A stretch of DNA of 64,000 nt from Euglena gracilis (GCA_039621445.1 CP154955.1:10590241-10654240), one strand, 5' to 3'. Positions 49,946-62,479 are shown, numbered from the stretch's first letter. Notes: a model not told the origin generated them from the letters alone. Numbers and translations are program-made.

Positions 49946-51011
49946 GCACTGATTCGGAACAGGCCAGCAATGCCCTGGAAGTGGTTCGTTTTGGCATGGA
50001 TCCCCCTTTTCATGAGCCCTCTGAACCATTTTGAGCACCCAATCAATAATGTCAGACCTGGCATTCTTCACATCTGGCAAAGGTGACATTTTGCGGCGTT
50101 CTGGCCTTTGGGGGTTGCGCGGGACCCCAGGCCACCATCGAAGGTCAGGCCTTGGCTAACCTTGGGGGATGAAGTTTGCATGTGATGGATCTCGGCAGGG
50201 TGCGCTCCAAATAGGCCAAACATCCTCAGAATTGGGGGCCAGATCGCCTGGTATGGCCGAAGGGCCACAAATTTAGGGGGCAAGGAAGTAGGACGGGGGC
50301 CAAGAGCCAAGGGGGGGGGTATGTGGGCACTGCGGCTAAACATACCGTGCCAGAGCATCCACATCCATTCCATCTCCACAAACGCAGACCCCCGCTGCCC
50401 ATCGCCTGGCCACAGTTCCCCGCCATCCGAGCGGCACACACACACTGCCTGCGCCGGGCATTAACCGTCTTGCAGGTGGAGCGGTTGCGCGGGTGGCCGT
50501 TGGCGGCCGTGGCGGGTCGATTCCTCAAAACCCACACCGCGGCGGGGAACCCACACCATGGCGGGGCCCCCTGGGGAAACTATCAGTCGGAGGCCACACA
50601 AGCCCATGGAAAAAGAGGTGGTTTAGGGGGGCCGGGATGGGGCGGGGGTCGAGCCCTGCACCCACACCCGTAGGGCTTGTGAGGGTTCCATTCAGCCTGT
50701 CCCTGCCTGAACCAGGCCCCTCTCCACGCGGCCACCTCACAGTAGCGTTATGGGACGGCCCGACGAAGGGACCGGGCGAGGGGGGAGAACAAGAGGCACA
50801 GCGAGGGACAGCCCCGTACCAACCAAGCAAGGGCCTGGGTGGGTATTCCCTTGGTTGGCGGGAGCAATGGCCCGGCCGGGTTTCTTCCGACCCCCCCCCC
50901 TCCGCATGAAATGAGACGGACAATGGCTGCGAGGGGCAAGAGGACAAACACCAAACTTCCTATGACACCCCACGACTGCACGAGCAAGGGGTGTTGCACC
51001 TCTGTCCCACG

Positions 51012-51047
<36 letters not shown>

Positions 51048-52289
51048 TCTGTATATATATACATATATTTATATATATATATATATATATATATACACGT
51101 ATATATACATATATATGTATATATATGTATATATGCATATATCTGTATATACGTATATGTCTGTTGCACCTCTGTCCCACGCATACAGACTGAACACAAA
51201 ACTACTATGTGTGACAATCTGGGACTGCAAAAAAAGACAAAACAAACTACCGTAATTGGCAAAAACGAAGCCACAGAATGGCCGTTTGAAGCAAGACATA
51301 AAATGGCAAGCAAATGATGTGGGATGCATTGTCACGTTTCATGAGAGCCCTTCACCATTAGTCCCCTCGTGCAGGACACGTGGTCACATCTAAAACTGAA
51401 CGGCCTTGTGACCACCAGCACATGAGCACTCATGCTTCCAACACACTTCCTGGTGTGATCGCTTGCCGCGGCCCAAGGAGATTCGATTCAAGGTTTCCGA
51501 AAGGAACCAAAAGGGTCCATGTGGTATCCCCACTTGACCTCAAAGAGTCTTGCTTGAGAAGAAGCCCGGCCGTTGTCCACAGCACTGGGGCGACCCAGCT
51601 TTACCCTTTGGGTCGAGGGTGGGGGGCGACAGCAAAGAACAAATTTTGTCAGCTGTCGGGGTAGCAGGGTCGTATGCCAAAGGTACGAAGTGTATATTTG
51701 TGGTCTGTTGATCCTCGTGAGTCCCCAGAGGCAGACAAACAAAAAAGCGCTGTTACCTCTGGTAAATTAACACCAGCGTGATTTTTGCAGCCATTTTTAA
51801 AAACTGCCGACTTTGTTTTATTAAAAAAAAACGGCCAAGTTCATCACGACAACGTCTTTAAGGGAAAAAACAGCAGATGTTCCTCCTGGGGGTTGGGCAG
51901 AGGATGCCCTTGGAAAAGAGAGTTTCCCCACTGCTTTGTGCACAGAGGGCAGAGTGCAGGATTTCTTCCGACCTCAAATTGATTCGCCAAAATGGGCTTC
52001 CTGGCACCCGCTTGTCACCTCCCTCGGAAGTGGAACCAAACCTTGGAGACTGACCAGATGACCGAAAGAATGCACGCGACTGAGGGTGTGAGGACAGGGT
52101 CTGAGGGCGTCGTGTCGTGCAAGGTGCGACATGGGTGAGCCACCACCACAGACTGCTTGGGCCATTTCCTTGCCCAATCAATTGCACATCGTCCCCAAGC
52201 TGGGCCTTTTAAATTGAACCCCTGGCACCTCAGTCAACAGGAAACCAGAGTGCAGACATGGAGAAAGAAATGCAACTGTCCGGAGCAGG

Positions 52290-52640
52290 CCATTGCTTAA
52301 GGACCCGGGGAGAGGGTCCATTGGCTAGCCATTTTGCTCGACACTGGAAAAATGGACCAGCTAGACCCCCCTCCTCCAGGGGGGGGGGTCTGGGACCCTG
52401 ACTGGAAAAAAAATCCTTCAGCACTATGTGCCGATGTGAAAATGAGGGTTTATTTTTTTTGACCGACTTTGTTCTCCGAAAAAACCCCAAAAATGGCCCA
52501 AAATGGGTATTTTGGCAGGTTTTGGGGGTCTTAGAAAACTTTTGGCGCTTCGTGCGGGTCACTGGAAAACCCTTTTCCACACTAGCTAGCCCTTCTGGGG
52601 ACCCCCCCCCCCAGGGGGTCCATTAGGATTCCCACTGGCC
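52290..52640. mobile_element. Possible related inverted-repeat element
   Basis: Inverted segments rich in GGGTCC/GGACCC with C/G runs flank a core holding GCACTATGTGCCGA and GGCGCTTCGTGC. These resemble the GGCGC-N-AGCGCC hairpin of the other small elements. The ends are too decayed to set precisely. Confidence 0.35.
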
Positions 52641-53603
52641 AAATTTGGACTAGCTGAAATCCAGCCCCGGCGTTCCTGCGAATACTTAAGCAATCGCCTG
52701 GAGCAGATAGCGTGCAAGCGGGGAACAAATAACATGCAACTGCAAAGCAAAACAAAGCAAAACAAAAAATTCCTTGAAACTTCAAAACGTCCGATGCCCT
52801 CCCGAAAGAAAGGGAAAATACCAAAAAAGGGGTAAAAAACGATTAAAAATGCAGGGGGGAAAAACAAAAATGTGAAAAAAAAACAAAATTCGGGGAAATG
52901 GTTGGAAAATTGCAAAAAAAAAATCGCAAAAAAAAAGAGCATGCTGTCCCCCCCCCCCCCGAAAAAAGGATGAAATGCAGTTCGTGGGTGGGGTGGATGG
53001 CTCTCCAGTCCCAGGCATACGGGGAACAAAGTGAGGCCTGGGGCGAGCTGAGGGGGACAAGGTTAGGTCTGTGGGGGCACTGTCGGGAGGTTCGAAGGGG
53101 CAAGCGGAGCGTCTGGTACTGGGCAGCAGGTTGAGAGGTGTTGGGTCGCAGCAGGTGTGTCAATGGACTCCCAAACGGGTTGAACGCCCGAACAACCCCC
53201 CCCCCCCGCCCGCCTCCCCAACACATTGGGCAATTCAATTTGAGAAACTGAGGCCGGTCGGTGGCCAGCGGGGGTCCGGGGCCAGTGAAACGAAACGCCG
53301 CACCGACGAAGCTGTTGTCCAGGCGGCCAGTGACCTGTGGGGCGGGTTGGGGGGTGGGGGGGTGGGGGGGGTGGTGGCGGGTGAGGGGCAGCAGTGGCAG
53401 GGTGGGGGGGGGGCAGCAAAGGGCGTCGTGGGGTGCTGGGGCGCCACGGTAGCCCCAGCGGCCGGCGTGGGCGACGGGCGGCCCCAACCCAAAGCTTCGG
53501 GGTCCCAACAGCAGAACGTATGGGACCTCTGGTCTTCAGGCTGCCGGCCAGAAATGGAAATAAAAAACGCCCTAGGGGCATGAAAAGCAACCCGAGCCAG
53601 ACG

Positions 53604-53960
53604 TTTTCTTGAGACCCCCCCCCCCCGGAGGTCCGGTTGGCCTGGTGCTGGCTGGAACCTTGGGGGGGATCTGTCGGCTGCTGGGCTGGGTCTGGTTGGT
53701 ACCTGAAAATTGGCAAAAAAAAATAACTTGAAAAAAAAAACTATTGGCAAATGTACAAATGGCAAAAAACAACAACTTGAATCCAGCTGGGTGGGCTGCT
53801 TTTTAAAACAAAAACACGAGGGGAAACATCAAAAAGCAACATCCATTTCTGACCATCTGTCAAAAAAAATCGGCCCTGGGAATTTTTTCCGGCCCAGCCT
53901 GGCTTTGCCGGGCTGTCCCAACTTCATTTCACTGGACCGGACCCCCTTGGGGGGGGGGAG
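53604..53960. mobile_element. Degraded relic of the same element family
   Basis: Long C run, GCTGGCTGGAACC, a core GGCCCAGCCTGGCTTTGCC and a closing G run match the internal modules of 9882-10398 and 55477-55902, but the TTCTTAAG ends are not clear. Confidence 0.4.
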
Positions 53961-55017
53961 GGCGGCAAGGAGTACCGGATGCTACCCTGTGAATTGAGGT
54001 CTTTGCCGAACCCACTCACCCCTTTTGAATGGAGGATTAGGCCAGGACTGGGCAGGGCGTTGTCCAGAAGTAGTGTAGGGGGGGGGGAGCAGAGCAAAGC
54101 AAGGTTGTTGGGGGCTTGACAGGCAGGGCTTGGCATTTAGCACATCATGTAACACGTCCAGTACACGTCTGTAATCCAGGGGGAGAGTGCAAACCATCAC
54201 ACAAAGAGGCTGAAAAATGACTCTTTGAAAAAATGCAACAATGGCAAAATATTTACAAGAAAGGCCAAACAAAACGCGCTAAACATGTAACAGTCTTTGA
54301 AATACTTTTGGACATAAAAACGTGCTGGTGGAAATTTTGTTGTTCTTAAAATTTCACTGTCAGCCTTGTCAAGTGTATGGTGCCAGTGATATCTTCAAAA
54401 GTGCCTCGCTCTATTTGAGGAGAAATTGCAAAGATGGGCCGAAATAGCAGAACCATCATTGATGATGATACACGCTATGTGGTTTGCTGCGGAAAAGCTG
54501 AACCGGAAACAAGCCCATGCCAAGCACTGACAGGGCGTGGGGGTCTGGCCAGGAGTCGTTGTGACAAAAACGGGGCTCCTCTCCTGGAGGGCAGCGATTC
54601 GAGAGGGGCAGGACGTACAACAGGGGCATTGGGCACAGTGGACTGGGAGCAGGCGGTGGCGGGCTTTCAGTCGGGGTGAGGGGGAAGGGGGTCACGCTGG
54701 ATGCATGCGCACATGAACTGGGACACAGCTGATGTGGTGTCCGCTGCAAGAAGGTTGGCCATCACCAAGTCAAAAGCTTCTTTAAGCCTATTGCCCCACA
54801 GAGTGGCACGAAGGCTGAACAGGAATCTACGAGACCCCGCAGGAGGAATGGTTGGGTCGACTTGGGGCTAAAGTGATAAATGGCACGCGCGCATTTGCAG
54901 AGTTTGTGAAAATGTCTACATTGAGCTCCTTTTCAGGATTTTCTGGTGACCCCCTTATTTTCTGGTGACCTGCCCAACCCTTTCCATACAGCAGGCTGGT
55001 GGTTGCCCAAACGCCGC

Positions 55018-55134
55018 CTGGTAAGAGGAGAGTCACGGCAGACGTAGAGTGCGGGTCGGAAAGGGCCCCGCATTTCGTCAGCGCCTCCAGCAGCTCCTCG
55101 CGTTTCGCGGGCTTGAGCAGGACGCAGTTGAATC
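55018..55134 (-). CDS. Exon encoding the end of a response-regulator receiver domain
   Basis: On the minus strand, between acceptor CCGGCAG|GATTC and a CCAG|GCGGCG (GC) donor, the frame encodes FNCVLLKPAKREELLEALTK. The L-x-K-P-x-x-x-x-E-L-L-x-A-L pattern is the conserved lysine and last helix of CheY-type receiver domains. The phosphoacceptor-aspartate exon was not found. The gene is probably a hybrid histidine kinase or response regulator continuing on either side. Confidence 0.5.
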
Positions 55135-55476
55135 CTGCCGGGTGGGCGGGGAGGGTGGCCCCAGGCCTCTTTTTACCAACCCTGGGGCTGGGGGTTGCCT
55201 CGTGCTCTGGGGTGCCGACCCAAAGCAGGTGCACCCCCGGGGGGAGTTGGTATTGAGCCCAGATGCCTACTGAGCAAGCAATTTTCCCCTTGAAAATGAC
55301 CATTTTTGGTGCCTGGGAAGCAAAAATGGCCCACCTCACTCCCCGCCCATAGCACCTCCCCCCGAGGGGTGCGAAATTCCTTAAAAGAAGTCTGTGGGGG
55401 GTGGCCCACTACCAAGCATCTGTTGTTGGACCCATAATCTTAGCCATTCAGGCCATTCTTTGTCATTTGGGCCAGG

Positions 55477-55902
55477 GGTTTTCTTAAGCCGGAGGGGACC
55501 CTGTCCCCTGGGGGGGGTCCAGCCAGCCAGCACCTTTTTTCCAGCCAGCACCAGCTGCAGACCCCCCTCTCTGTGCACTGTGGCTGTTTGTTTCTGCAGT
55601 CACCCCCCACGGGTCCGCTGAAATACACTTTGGGCCAGCCCAGCAAAGCCGGTCTGGACCGAAATTTTTGGGGGAAGGGGGGGTCAAAATGATGAAAAAT
55701 TGCATTTCTGGGTGGGTTTTGGGTTTTCAACTGCAAATTTGGGCGGAAAACTGCCAACCCAGCCGGATTTGGGCTTACCCACCAGGTCCAGCTCCCAGCT
55801 GGCCGGACCCCCCCGCACCCCCCCGGGGGGGGGGCAGCATCTTTTCCACCTTTTCCAGCCGGCCTGTAGGATCCCTCCCCCTCGGTAGTTCTTAAGAAAA
55901 CA
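55477..55902. mobile_element. AATTTCTTAAG-family element outside the arms
   Basis: Ends GGTTTTCTTAAGCCGGAGG and TAGTTCTTAAGAAAAC, with the same module order (G run, CCAGCCAGCACC, CTTTTTTCCAGCC, a GGTCTGGACCGAAA core, C run). It shows that the family is dispersed and not restricted to the duplicated arms. Confidence 0.6.
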
Positions 55903-56227
55903 CTTGATTTCAGCTGTAGGCAGGGCGGTCCTCATGCAAATAAAAAATTACACTGCCCCACAAGAAAATGGGACACTAATTATTTCTGCACTTTTTTTTC
56001 CCGCGAAAAAGCATCGACTGCGGGAGAAAAAATGGCTTCCTTGCATCCCTGGACCATCGCCCATTGACCCAAAGCTACAAAACCTGCTGGTTTTTTGGCC
56101 GCTGAATTCTCGAATTCGTTCGAGCCCCAAAAGGGGGCAGTCTTTTTCTTAAAAAAAAACCCGTGTCTTAACTACCGCCCTGGCTAGTTTTCTCAAAACG
56201 TAGCTGCTTGTACGATGTAGGAAACCC

Positions 56228-57639
56228 TCAACGTTTGCGGGTTTCCTTGAAGTACTCACCCATATGTGGGTCTTGTACCAAGGTCATTTCAGTTGTACGT
56301 AAGTCTAGGGTATCCTTGTCAGGATCATCCATGTTGATCCGTGGGATAACCCAACTTTTGACTTCTTGGATCTCCTTGGGCAGTTCGGTTTTGAGCATTT
56401 CAGCTCGCTTGTGGAGGTACATCTGCAAATTTTCCCAGAAAACTCTCGGAAAAGTTGCAGGCCATATGTAATAGTTCCATCTTGAATGGTTTTCTGGTAC
56501 TTGTGGTGGCATCCTAGGCAAAGCGTTGAAATCAACGTTGTGCGCGCGGGATGCACAGGCACAGCGAGTTATGTGTGGTTTCAGAATGGTACCAACCCAT
56601 TCTGAATAATGTTCGTAACCATGTCGTTCAGGTGGATAGTCAGGCAATAACCATCGTTGTGTGGTTTCAGAAACCGTTGAAGGCTTTGCAAAGAGTGGGT
56701 AAATGACTCGTTTCCAGTCATCATCATTGAAGAGTAGGGGCAATCGCCCTTTTGTACATTCCACAGCAAGTCTGATTCCGCCGGAATCAGTTTGGAAGTC
56801 AAAGGCGATTCCGCCGCGGTCAAAAGCCTCAGCTTTCTTGAAGCTTTTGTGTTGGTACATTTGTCGTTTTGTTTTGTAGAAATTCTGGAAATCTTCCAGA
56901 ACGTCCTCGCTTCCGGGTACGATCTTGAGATTTCCGCCATCTGCGGGCAACCATATGTCTGCCCGTAGGCAGTTGACACAGAAAACTGGTACGTCACGGT
57001 CTCTGTCCTCTTCCGACCACCGGAAGTTGTTCAGTTTTCTCCAGGCAAAGATGCAATCACCGCAAATCAAAGCGGCTGTATTTGGAACGAACTAATTGTG
57101 ATGAAAATTTTTCCGTTTGTTGTCAGCATAACAGACATGCACAGCTGGCACGCTGTTACGAATGTTGTGACAGACAGTACAGAGCCAAGTTGTTTGGCCA
57201 TTCGGCCTATTGTCAAACAGGAATGTTTCCCCAAGGTATTGGGCAAACAGTCTTGGTGATTTGGCATTGTAGAATCGCCAAATATGGCGAACATAGTAGT
57301 TGTACTTCTGTTCGTTGAAAAACAGTGGTTCAATCCACTTGTTCAACAAAATTCCGCGTTCGCGGGCTGATTGTATCATGGCAATGCGTTCTTCGACGCT
57401 CGGCAGGTTGGAGATAATGTCCTCTTGCCAAAGGGTGGCATTATCGTCAACCGGCATGTTTTCCTCTTGTGAGGTCTCAGACGTTGTATCTTGTCGAGTT
57501 CTACCTCGGAGGGTAGAAGTGACCCGGCTTTTCCCGGCCACTTCGGTATATGTTGGTGTTGGTGTGGTAGCAGCTGGGGTGTTCGCCCGCTTTCCTGATT
57601 TGCTACCACTCCCAGGTGGAGGTGGTTTGGTTCGTTGTG
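56228..57639 (-). CDS. Unknown large protein, C-terminal Cys-rich segment
   Basis: After the shift near 57640 the frame reads PPPPGSGSKSGKRAN, then a helical region (VEERIAMIQSARERGILL), then CTVCHNIRNSVPAVHVC, an in-frame TAG (57092-57094) and, in the same frame, LICGDCIFAW, FCVNCLRADIW, and a compact region to KETRKR and the stop at 56228. The three CxxC pairs on both sides of the TAG suggest one zinc-binding domain, so the TAG most likely interrupts it (mutation, read-through or sequencing error). No family was recognised. Confidence 0.55.
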
Positions 57640-60600
57640 TCGTTCAGCAGGTTTGCACGGCTCTGCAGGCTGTGGTTTAGCCTTAGGCTTACTGCCTTTC
57701 TCTTTCCGCTGTGGCGGAAGGGGGCGTTCTGCAGGCGACTTTGGAGCAGGTTTGACCGTTGGTGTGGTGGGAGGTGGTACGTCAGGAGCCGTCGGTACCA
57801 CCTGTTCAGGTGTGTGTACCACTACGGGTGTTATATCATGTGGTGGTGTTGTTTCGCCCGTAGTCGATGCCGTGGGTGTCACCACTTCGGGTGTTTGGAC
57901 ATCGGGAGTAGAACTGGCCGCGTCTGCTGCCAGTGCTGTGGTGGAAGCCGTAGCTTCTGGTGTGGGTTTCTCGCCAAGTCCCGTGTCACGGGGACTTCGC
58001 GTTGAAGAAGAAGACCTCGATCGCACCATTGCAACCATCGAGGCTACGCCACTTCGGACGCTTCCGAGGACGCGTTCTGCAGCGCGTCCAACTTGTGGTG
58101 GTATGAGTATAAAGTCGTCGGGGTCTTGGTATCTTTCGATACCTTCGTGTTGTTGTCTTGTGATCAGTTCGCGAAATGTGATTATCTCAGCATCAGTTAC
58201 TTCCTGTCCAGCTTCCGCATGTGCGGGAGTAGGTGGAACCACGTCTGCCGGAGGCGCTGCGGCCGTTGTGGAGTCTGCAGGCACTTCGGCCATTGTAAAT
58301 TCTGCAGGCGCGTCAGGTTCCGCGTCTGGCAATGGTGTTTGTGGTCGTGTTTGAGCAGGCGTTGTAGCTGGCGCTTCGGCCCTTAGAGCATGTTGTACGC
58401 CGGCATCTTCGGGTTCAGACTCCACAGATGCGGAGGAGACGGATCGTGTACTGTGTTCATGGTCTGTCCGTTCTTCCATTTCCTCATCGCTGGATGACCC
58501 AGAGGAGGAAACGGACGAAGAGTCTGAAGAATGTACGGGAGTGTGTTCCACAGACATTGTGGGTGTAGGTGGAGGTTGTGGCAAACGTTCTTCCGAACGT
58601 TTTGTTGCAGGCTTCGCTGCTGTTTTGGCTGTTGACGTTGTAGATGATGCAGCCGTTGGAGGTTGTTCAACTGCAGACTGCGCTGCTTCGGACTCCGCCG
58701 GCTGGGGTTCAGGGAGTTTTATACGTGGTCGCAGACGGAAGTTTTGCCATCCGACAAATTTGTTTCCTCCCGATCCGCGAGGAAGCCAGTCCAGTATTGG
58801 GATGGCCAACCCATCCTTATTTGTACGTTTGCCCTTGAAAAATGGGGCAAAGTCCTCTCTTCGGAGGGTTTCGCCAAACAGGCGTTTGATGTACTTCCGT
58901 TTTCCGTCTTCGTCCCATTCAGGTCGAAGAGGGAGGTATTCTTGTGGGAGTTGTTGTTTTGGGTTGAATAAATTGTAGATTTCCAGAGCATAGGACACCC
59001 ATGCTCTCCATTGGAACGTCTGCATGTGCAGAAGCATTTGTCGGTGGTTTCGTCTGGCGTATCCGATTTCCCTGACTTCGAGGGGATTGTGGCAGATGTG
59101 TCCAAGTAGTCTTCGTTGTTGTTGGGCCTCCGCCCATTCGCGTTGGTGGGGCTGCGCCCTTTGTGCGTTTGGGCGGTCGGTTGTCCGACCGCGCACGCCA
59201 AAGCCCCAGAAGTCCACGGGGAACTTGTGGTGGCAGTGGGTGCACCAAAGCACGAATTTTTGTGGGTATGTCAGGTCGATTCCGACCACTTGGAAGTGGG
59301 GGCCGTAGTGTTCGTTGAGGAAAATTTGGTAGTTGTAACAGAACATTTCGTGTGTCACCAATTGTATATCCTTTGGAAGTGGGAATACTTCCCATTGTAT
59401 GCCTTGTGGTCCGATTTCTCGGATATTGTCGAACATTGTCTTCAGTGCGTCAAGGGACGATTCCCATCCGTATTGTAGCTTTGGATGTGGCAAGTAGTGC
59501 GTTTTGCTGGCGGGCATTGCAAATGAACCGAAGTTCATGCAATGAAATCCAAGCCAGAAAAGTAGTTGCCAGAAACCCGGCAAATTGTCGATGCCATCCT
59601 GGCTTTCGTAACAGGAAATTGTACCGTCGAAGAAAAAGCCACGGGCTTTTTCCTTGTAGAGTTTGACCATGTTGTGATGTACTTCAGGAGCAACAACCCA
59701 AGGGTGTTGTTCCTCATAGTACTTGTGCATAATTGTATCACATCCGTCTGAGATCCAGAACAGATGGTCAATCATAAATTGTACGTCCAGGTCGTAACCC
59801 GGTTGTGAGCCTTCGCTCTTTCCTTTGCCTTTCTGGCCTTTCTGTCCTTTTGCGACTTCGCGCTCTTGTTCGTTCCAACGGTATGCACCGTCTTTTCGGT
59901 ATGCTCGTGTTTTTCTCCACATTGTAACAGTTACACCTGCGGTGTAGTGTCCAGCGATGTCATCAGAGGGCTTGTCTGGTCGCATTTGGTGATAGATTTC
60001 TTGTAAGGATCGTTGAACGTTGGACGGGATCGGCAGGTCATCATTGTCCTGACGATCACGTTGCGCCTGCGCGCTTTGTGGATCGTCGTCCAAACGACGA
60101 CGTTGTGTGTCTGGCGTTGGACGTGTTTGTGGTGGTGTTGCAAACTCCGGTCCACGCGGACGTTTGCGCGCGTCAACGTTGTATTGTTTTGCTGGGGCCG
60201 TCAAATGTTGTAGAGCTTCCTTGTAGGTGGCGCGTTGTGCTGGCGACTCAAACCTGGGTTGACCCGAGAAAGGTTGTCCCGGTTCAACAGGTGGTTGTGT
60301 CTGTCCAGCCGAAGCCGGTTGTGAAGGTGTCGGTTGTGAAACGGTTGTGACAGGAGGTGCGAGAACAGGAACTGTACATTGTGCTTTTGCACGTGCCGAC
60401 TGCGCGGCTTGAGCAGGGGGTCCTGTTCTTTGTATAGGTACATGTTGATTTGAACCTGCTGCTGATGCGGCAGGCGGCGTAGATGTTGACTGTGCAGTCG
60501 AAACTGCTTGTACCGGTTTTGTTTGTGGTGCCGGAGTAGGTTGAGCTACTGGCGGCACAAGATTCGACGCCGAAGCGAGTTGTTCCATTGGACCAGGTGG

Positions 60601-60684
60601 ATGTGGTGGTGCATTCACACGCAAAACTTCGGGTAGTGCCCAGGTGGGTATACCCAAAATTTTGGGAGTTTGGACCAATGCCAT
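57640..60684 (-). CDS. Unknown large protein, central segment
   Basis: The longest uninterrupted frame, about 1,000 codons. Layout: a P/A/Q/T-rich stretch (about residues 1-170); a basic region with KGQKGQKGKGKSEG; a compact, W-, H- and F-rich region of about 400 residues (MIDHLFWISDGCDTIMHKYY, GFWQLLFWLGFHCMNFG, LWCTHCHHKFPVDFWGFGV, ILDWLPRGSGG) that looks like a structured domain and includes a CxxC pair; then an S/E-rich acidic tract and a long T/P/A-rich tail. Composition and codon use argue for a real protein. No reverse-transcriptase, protease, zinc-knuckle or helicase motif is seen. Near 57640 the frame shifts. Confidence 0.6.
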
Positions 60685-60844
60685 CCATTATCACTCCTTT
60701 CACGTTGATGGCTCCCAAATGGGATCGAAGTTCGTAAATTTTGTCAAGGGGAAGGTACTGTTCGCCTTTGGTTGTGTAAGCGAAATCCGCAGATTGTGGT
60801 ACTCGTTCATAGTGAATATTGTCCACTACGGGACGCAGGGGGTT
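60680..60844 (-). CDS. Unknown large protein, linker after in-frame stop
   Basis: The same frame as the preceding segment stays open after the TAA: NPLRPVVDNIHYERV, TTKGEQYLPLDKIYELRSHL, GAINVKGVIMDGI. This looks like ordinary coding sequence, so the stop appears to be an interruption and not the natural end. Near 60670 the frame must change by +1 (at a CCCAAAATTTTGGG stretch) to continue into the next segment. Confidence 0.5.
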
Positions 60845-62174
60845 TTATTCGACAACCCGTATCGCTGTCGGTTCCGGCAGCGGTACGGCGGTGGTTGTCC
60901 GTGGTTTCGGTTGAGATTGTACCGATGGTTGAGTTTGTACGGGTTGTGGTGGTTGAGGGGCTGGTTGAGGTGATTCGTCTGTTTCCATGGTATACTCCGG
61001 CTCTGGTTCTGCCGTTGTATACTCGTCATAAGGCCCTTCGGCCATGTCGTCGGGATAGTTGTCGTATGGCTCTTCGGCCTCCATAGCGTATTGTGATTGC
61101 ATACCAGCCTCCCAGTTCCGGGCAGGTGGCATGCGTGGGGGAGAGGAAAAACGTTGTTGTGGTAAGTATATTGGTTCTTGCATTTGGACATCCCCTATCT
61201 CACTTTCTGTGAGTTCAGGAGTATAGCGGCGCATGTGTTCCGCGTAAGCACCCACTGGGTGCACTCCGCGGAGCACCGGCGGGACCAGGACTCCCAGGTC
61301 CCTGAGGGTTACGTTGTCTGGAAGTCCGGATTCTCCGGGTTGGAAGAAGATTCTACCTGCTATCGTACTCTGGGACCACAGGTCCCAGGTGGCGATAGGC
61401 TTGTTGGCGATTGCAAGCAATTGTCGGCAGTACGAATCCCACATCACTCGGATGAAGGGATCCGGTCTGTCCTCTGCGCACATGCGCAGAGCGTTACGAA
61501 TTTTATCTGTTGAAGCCGTTGTCAGTTCACCCATGTACTTGGGGAACCGAGGCATAACGGGAGCGGCATACTGCATTTGTGGAGGTTCTGGTTGTGTGGC
61601 ATACTGCCCTTGTGGGGGGTTGTGTGGCATACTGCCCTTGTGGAGGGTGTGCGGCATACTGCCCTTGTGGAGGTTGTGCGGGGTAATAATGACTACGTAG
61701 TTGTTCACCCCATTGTCGTGGTTCAGATTGGATATATTGTTGTTCTGCCGCCGCAAAAGCAGCGCGTTGGCTACTGCTACTAGCCAGATCGTATCTCCTT
61801 GGGGGCCGCGGTTGCGGCACCGCAAACTGTTCATAGGCAGATTCCGTTTGTTGTGGAATCATAGGTTGAGATTGTAAGCCACCAAGTGTAGTTTGTTCTG
61901 GAGCAACATGCGGAACCGCGTGTTGAGTCACAGGGGGACTTGCCACTACGGGCCTTGCTGTCGAAGCAGCTTGTACGTGAAGGGCTGCCACCACGGGCCT
62001 TGCTGCCGAAGCAGCTTGTACATGCCGAACGGGGACTTGCCCTCCGCAAGGGAGTGCAAGTCCTCGTCCTCCCGAAGGAGGTTGTGGGTGAGGGGGTCCT
62101 CCCGTAGGAGGTTGTCCAGGGGGAACATACGGTTGGGAGGATGGAGGACCAGGTCCCCTTCCTCCAGCATCCAT
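60845..62174 (-). CDS. Unknown large protein, N-terminal segment
   Basis: ATG at 62174 (MDAGGRGPG), about 300 bases downstream of the chromodomain stop and on the same strand. The first 170 residues are rich in P, Q, G and A and end in tandem PPQGQYA repeats (about 61570-61690). An extra C in a C run there shifts the frame. The second part (PRFPKYMGELTTAST, MWDSYCRQLLAIANKPIATW, GRIFFQPGESGLPDN) looks globular, then becomes acidic and P/Q-rich, and ends at an in-frame TAA (60845-60847). I do not recognise the fold. It may be an extra ORF of the chromovirus or a separate gene. Confidence 0.55.
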
Positions 62175-62344
62175 ATTAAAAAAAAAAAAAGCAGATAGTA
62201 GCAAGTACTGAGCTGTGGGGAAACAGAGAAATAAGGCATTGTACGGTAACATTGTACGCATGCAACCAAGTGTACACATACACAAAAATAGTTGTATGTT
62301 TGCAATAATTGTAAAATCAAAATTGTAGCTCCAAGTGTAAAAAT

Positions 62345-62479
62345 GGGTTGTATAGGACCGTAGTCCTTTAGCGAAAAGTCCTTCGCTAGGGACAAAATGG
62401 TTTGGCATCCGCCCATTATACATTTTGTCAAAAGTCCATGCTATGGACAAATCTTGGACATCTTTGTATATCCTCCCTT
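62345..62479 (-). other. Polypurine tract and possible start of 3' LTR
   Basis: AAGGGAGGA (62471-62479, minus strand) overlaps the stop codon of the chromodomain frame, where a plus-strand primer tract is expected. A TGTCC ten bases further (62460) could start the 3' LTR. Short repeats AGTCCTTTAGCG and AGTCCTTCGCT follow. The other LTR is outside the window, so the LTR cannot be confirmed. Confidence 0.4.

Larger units (their letters stand above)
51502..54990. other. Single-copy region right of the arm
   Basis: No gene could be supported. It holds two decayed small-element relics (52290-52640, 53604-53960), a G-rich stretch at 53330-53420 and AT-rich sequence with A runs. Short open frames exist on both strands but have no recognisable motif. 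Confidence 0.5.

Noticed and set aside
60655-60690. A -1 slippery site at AAATTTT
   Set aside because: The heptamer fits a -1 pattern, but the frame needed to continue is +1, so a -1 programmed shift does not explain it.
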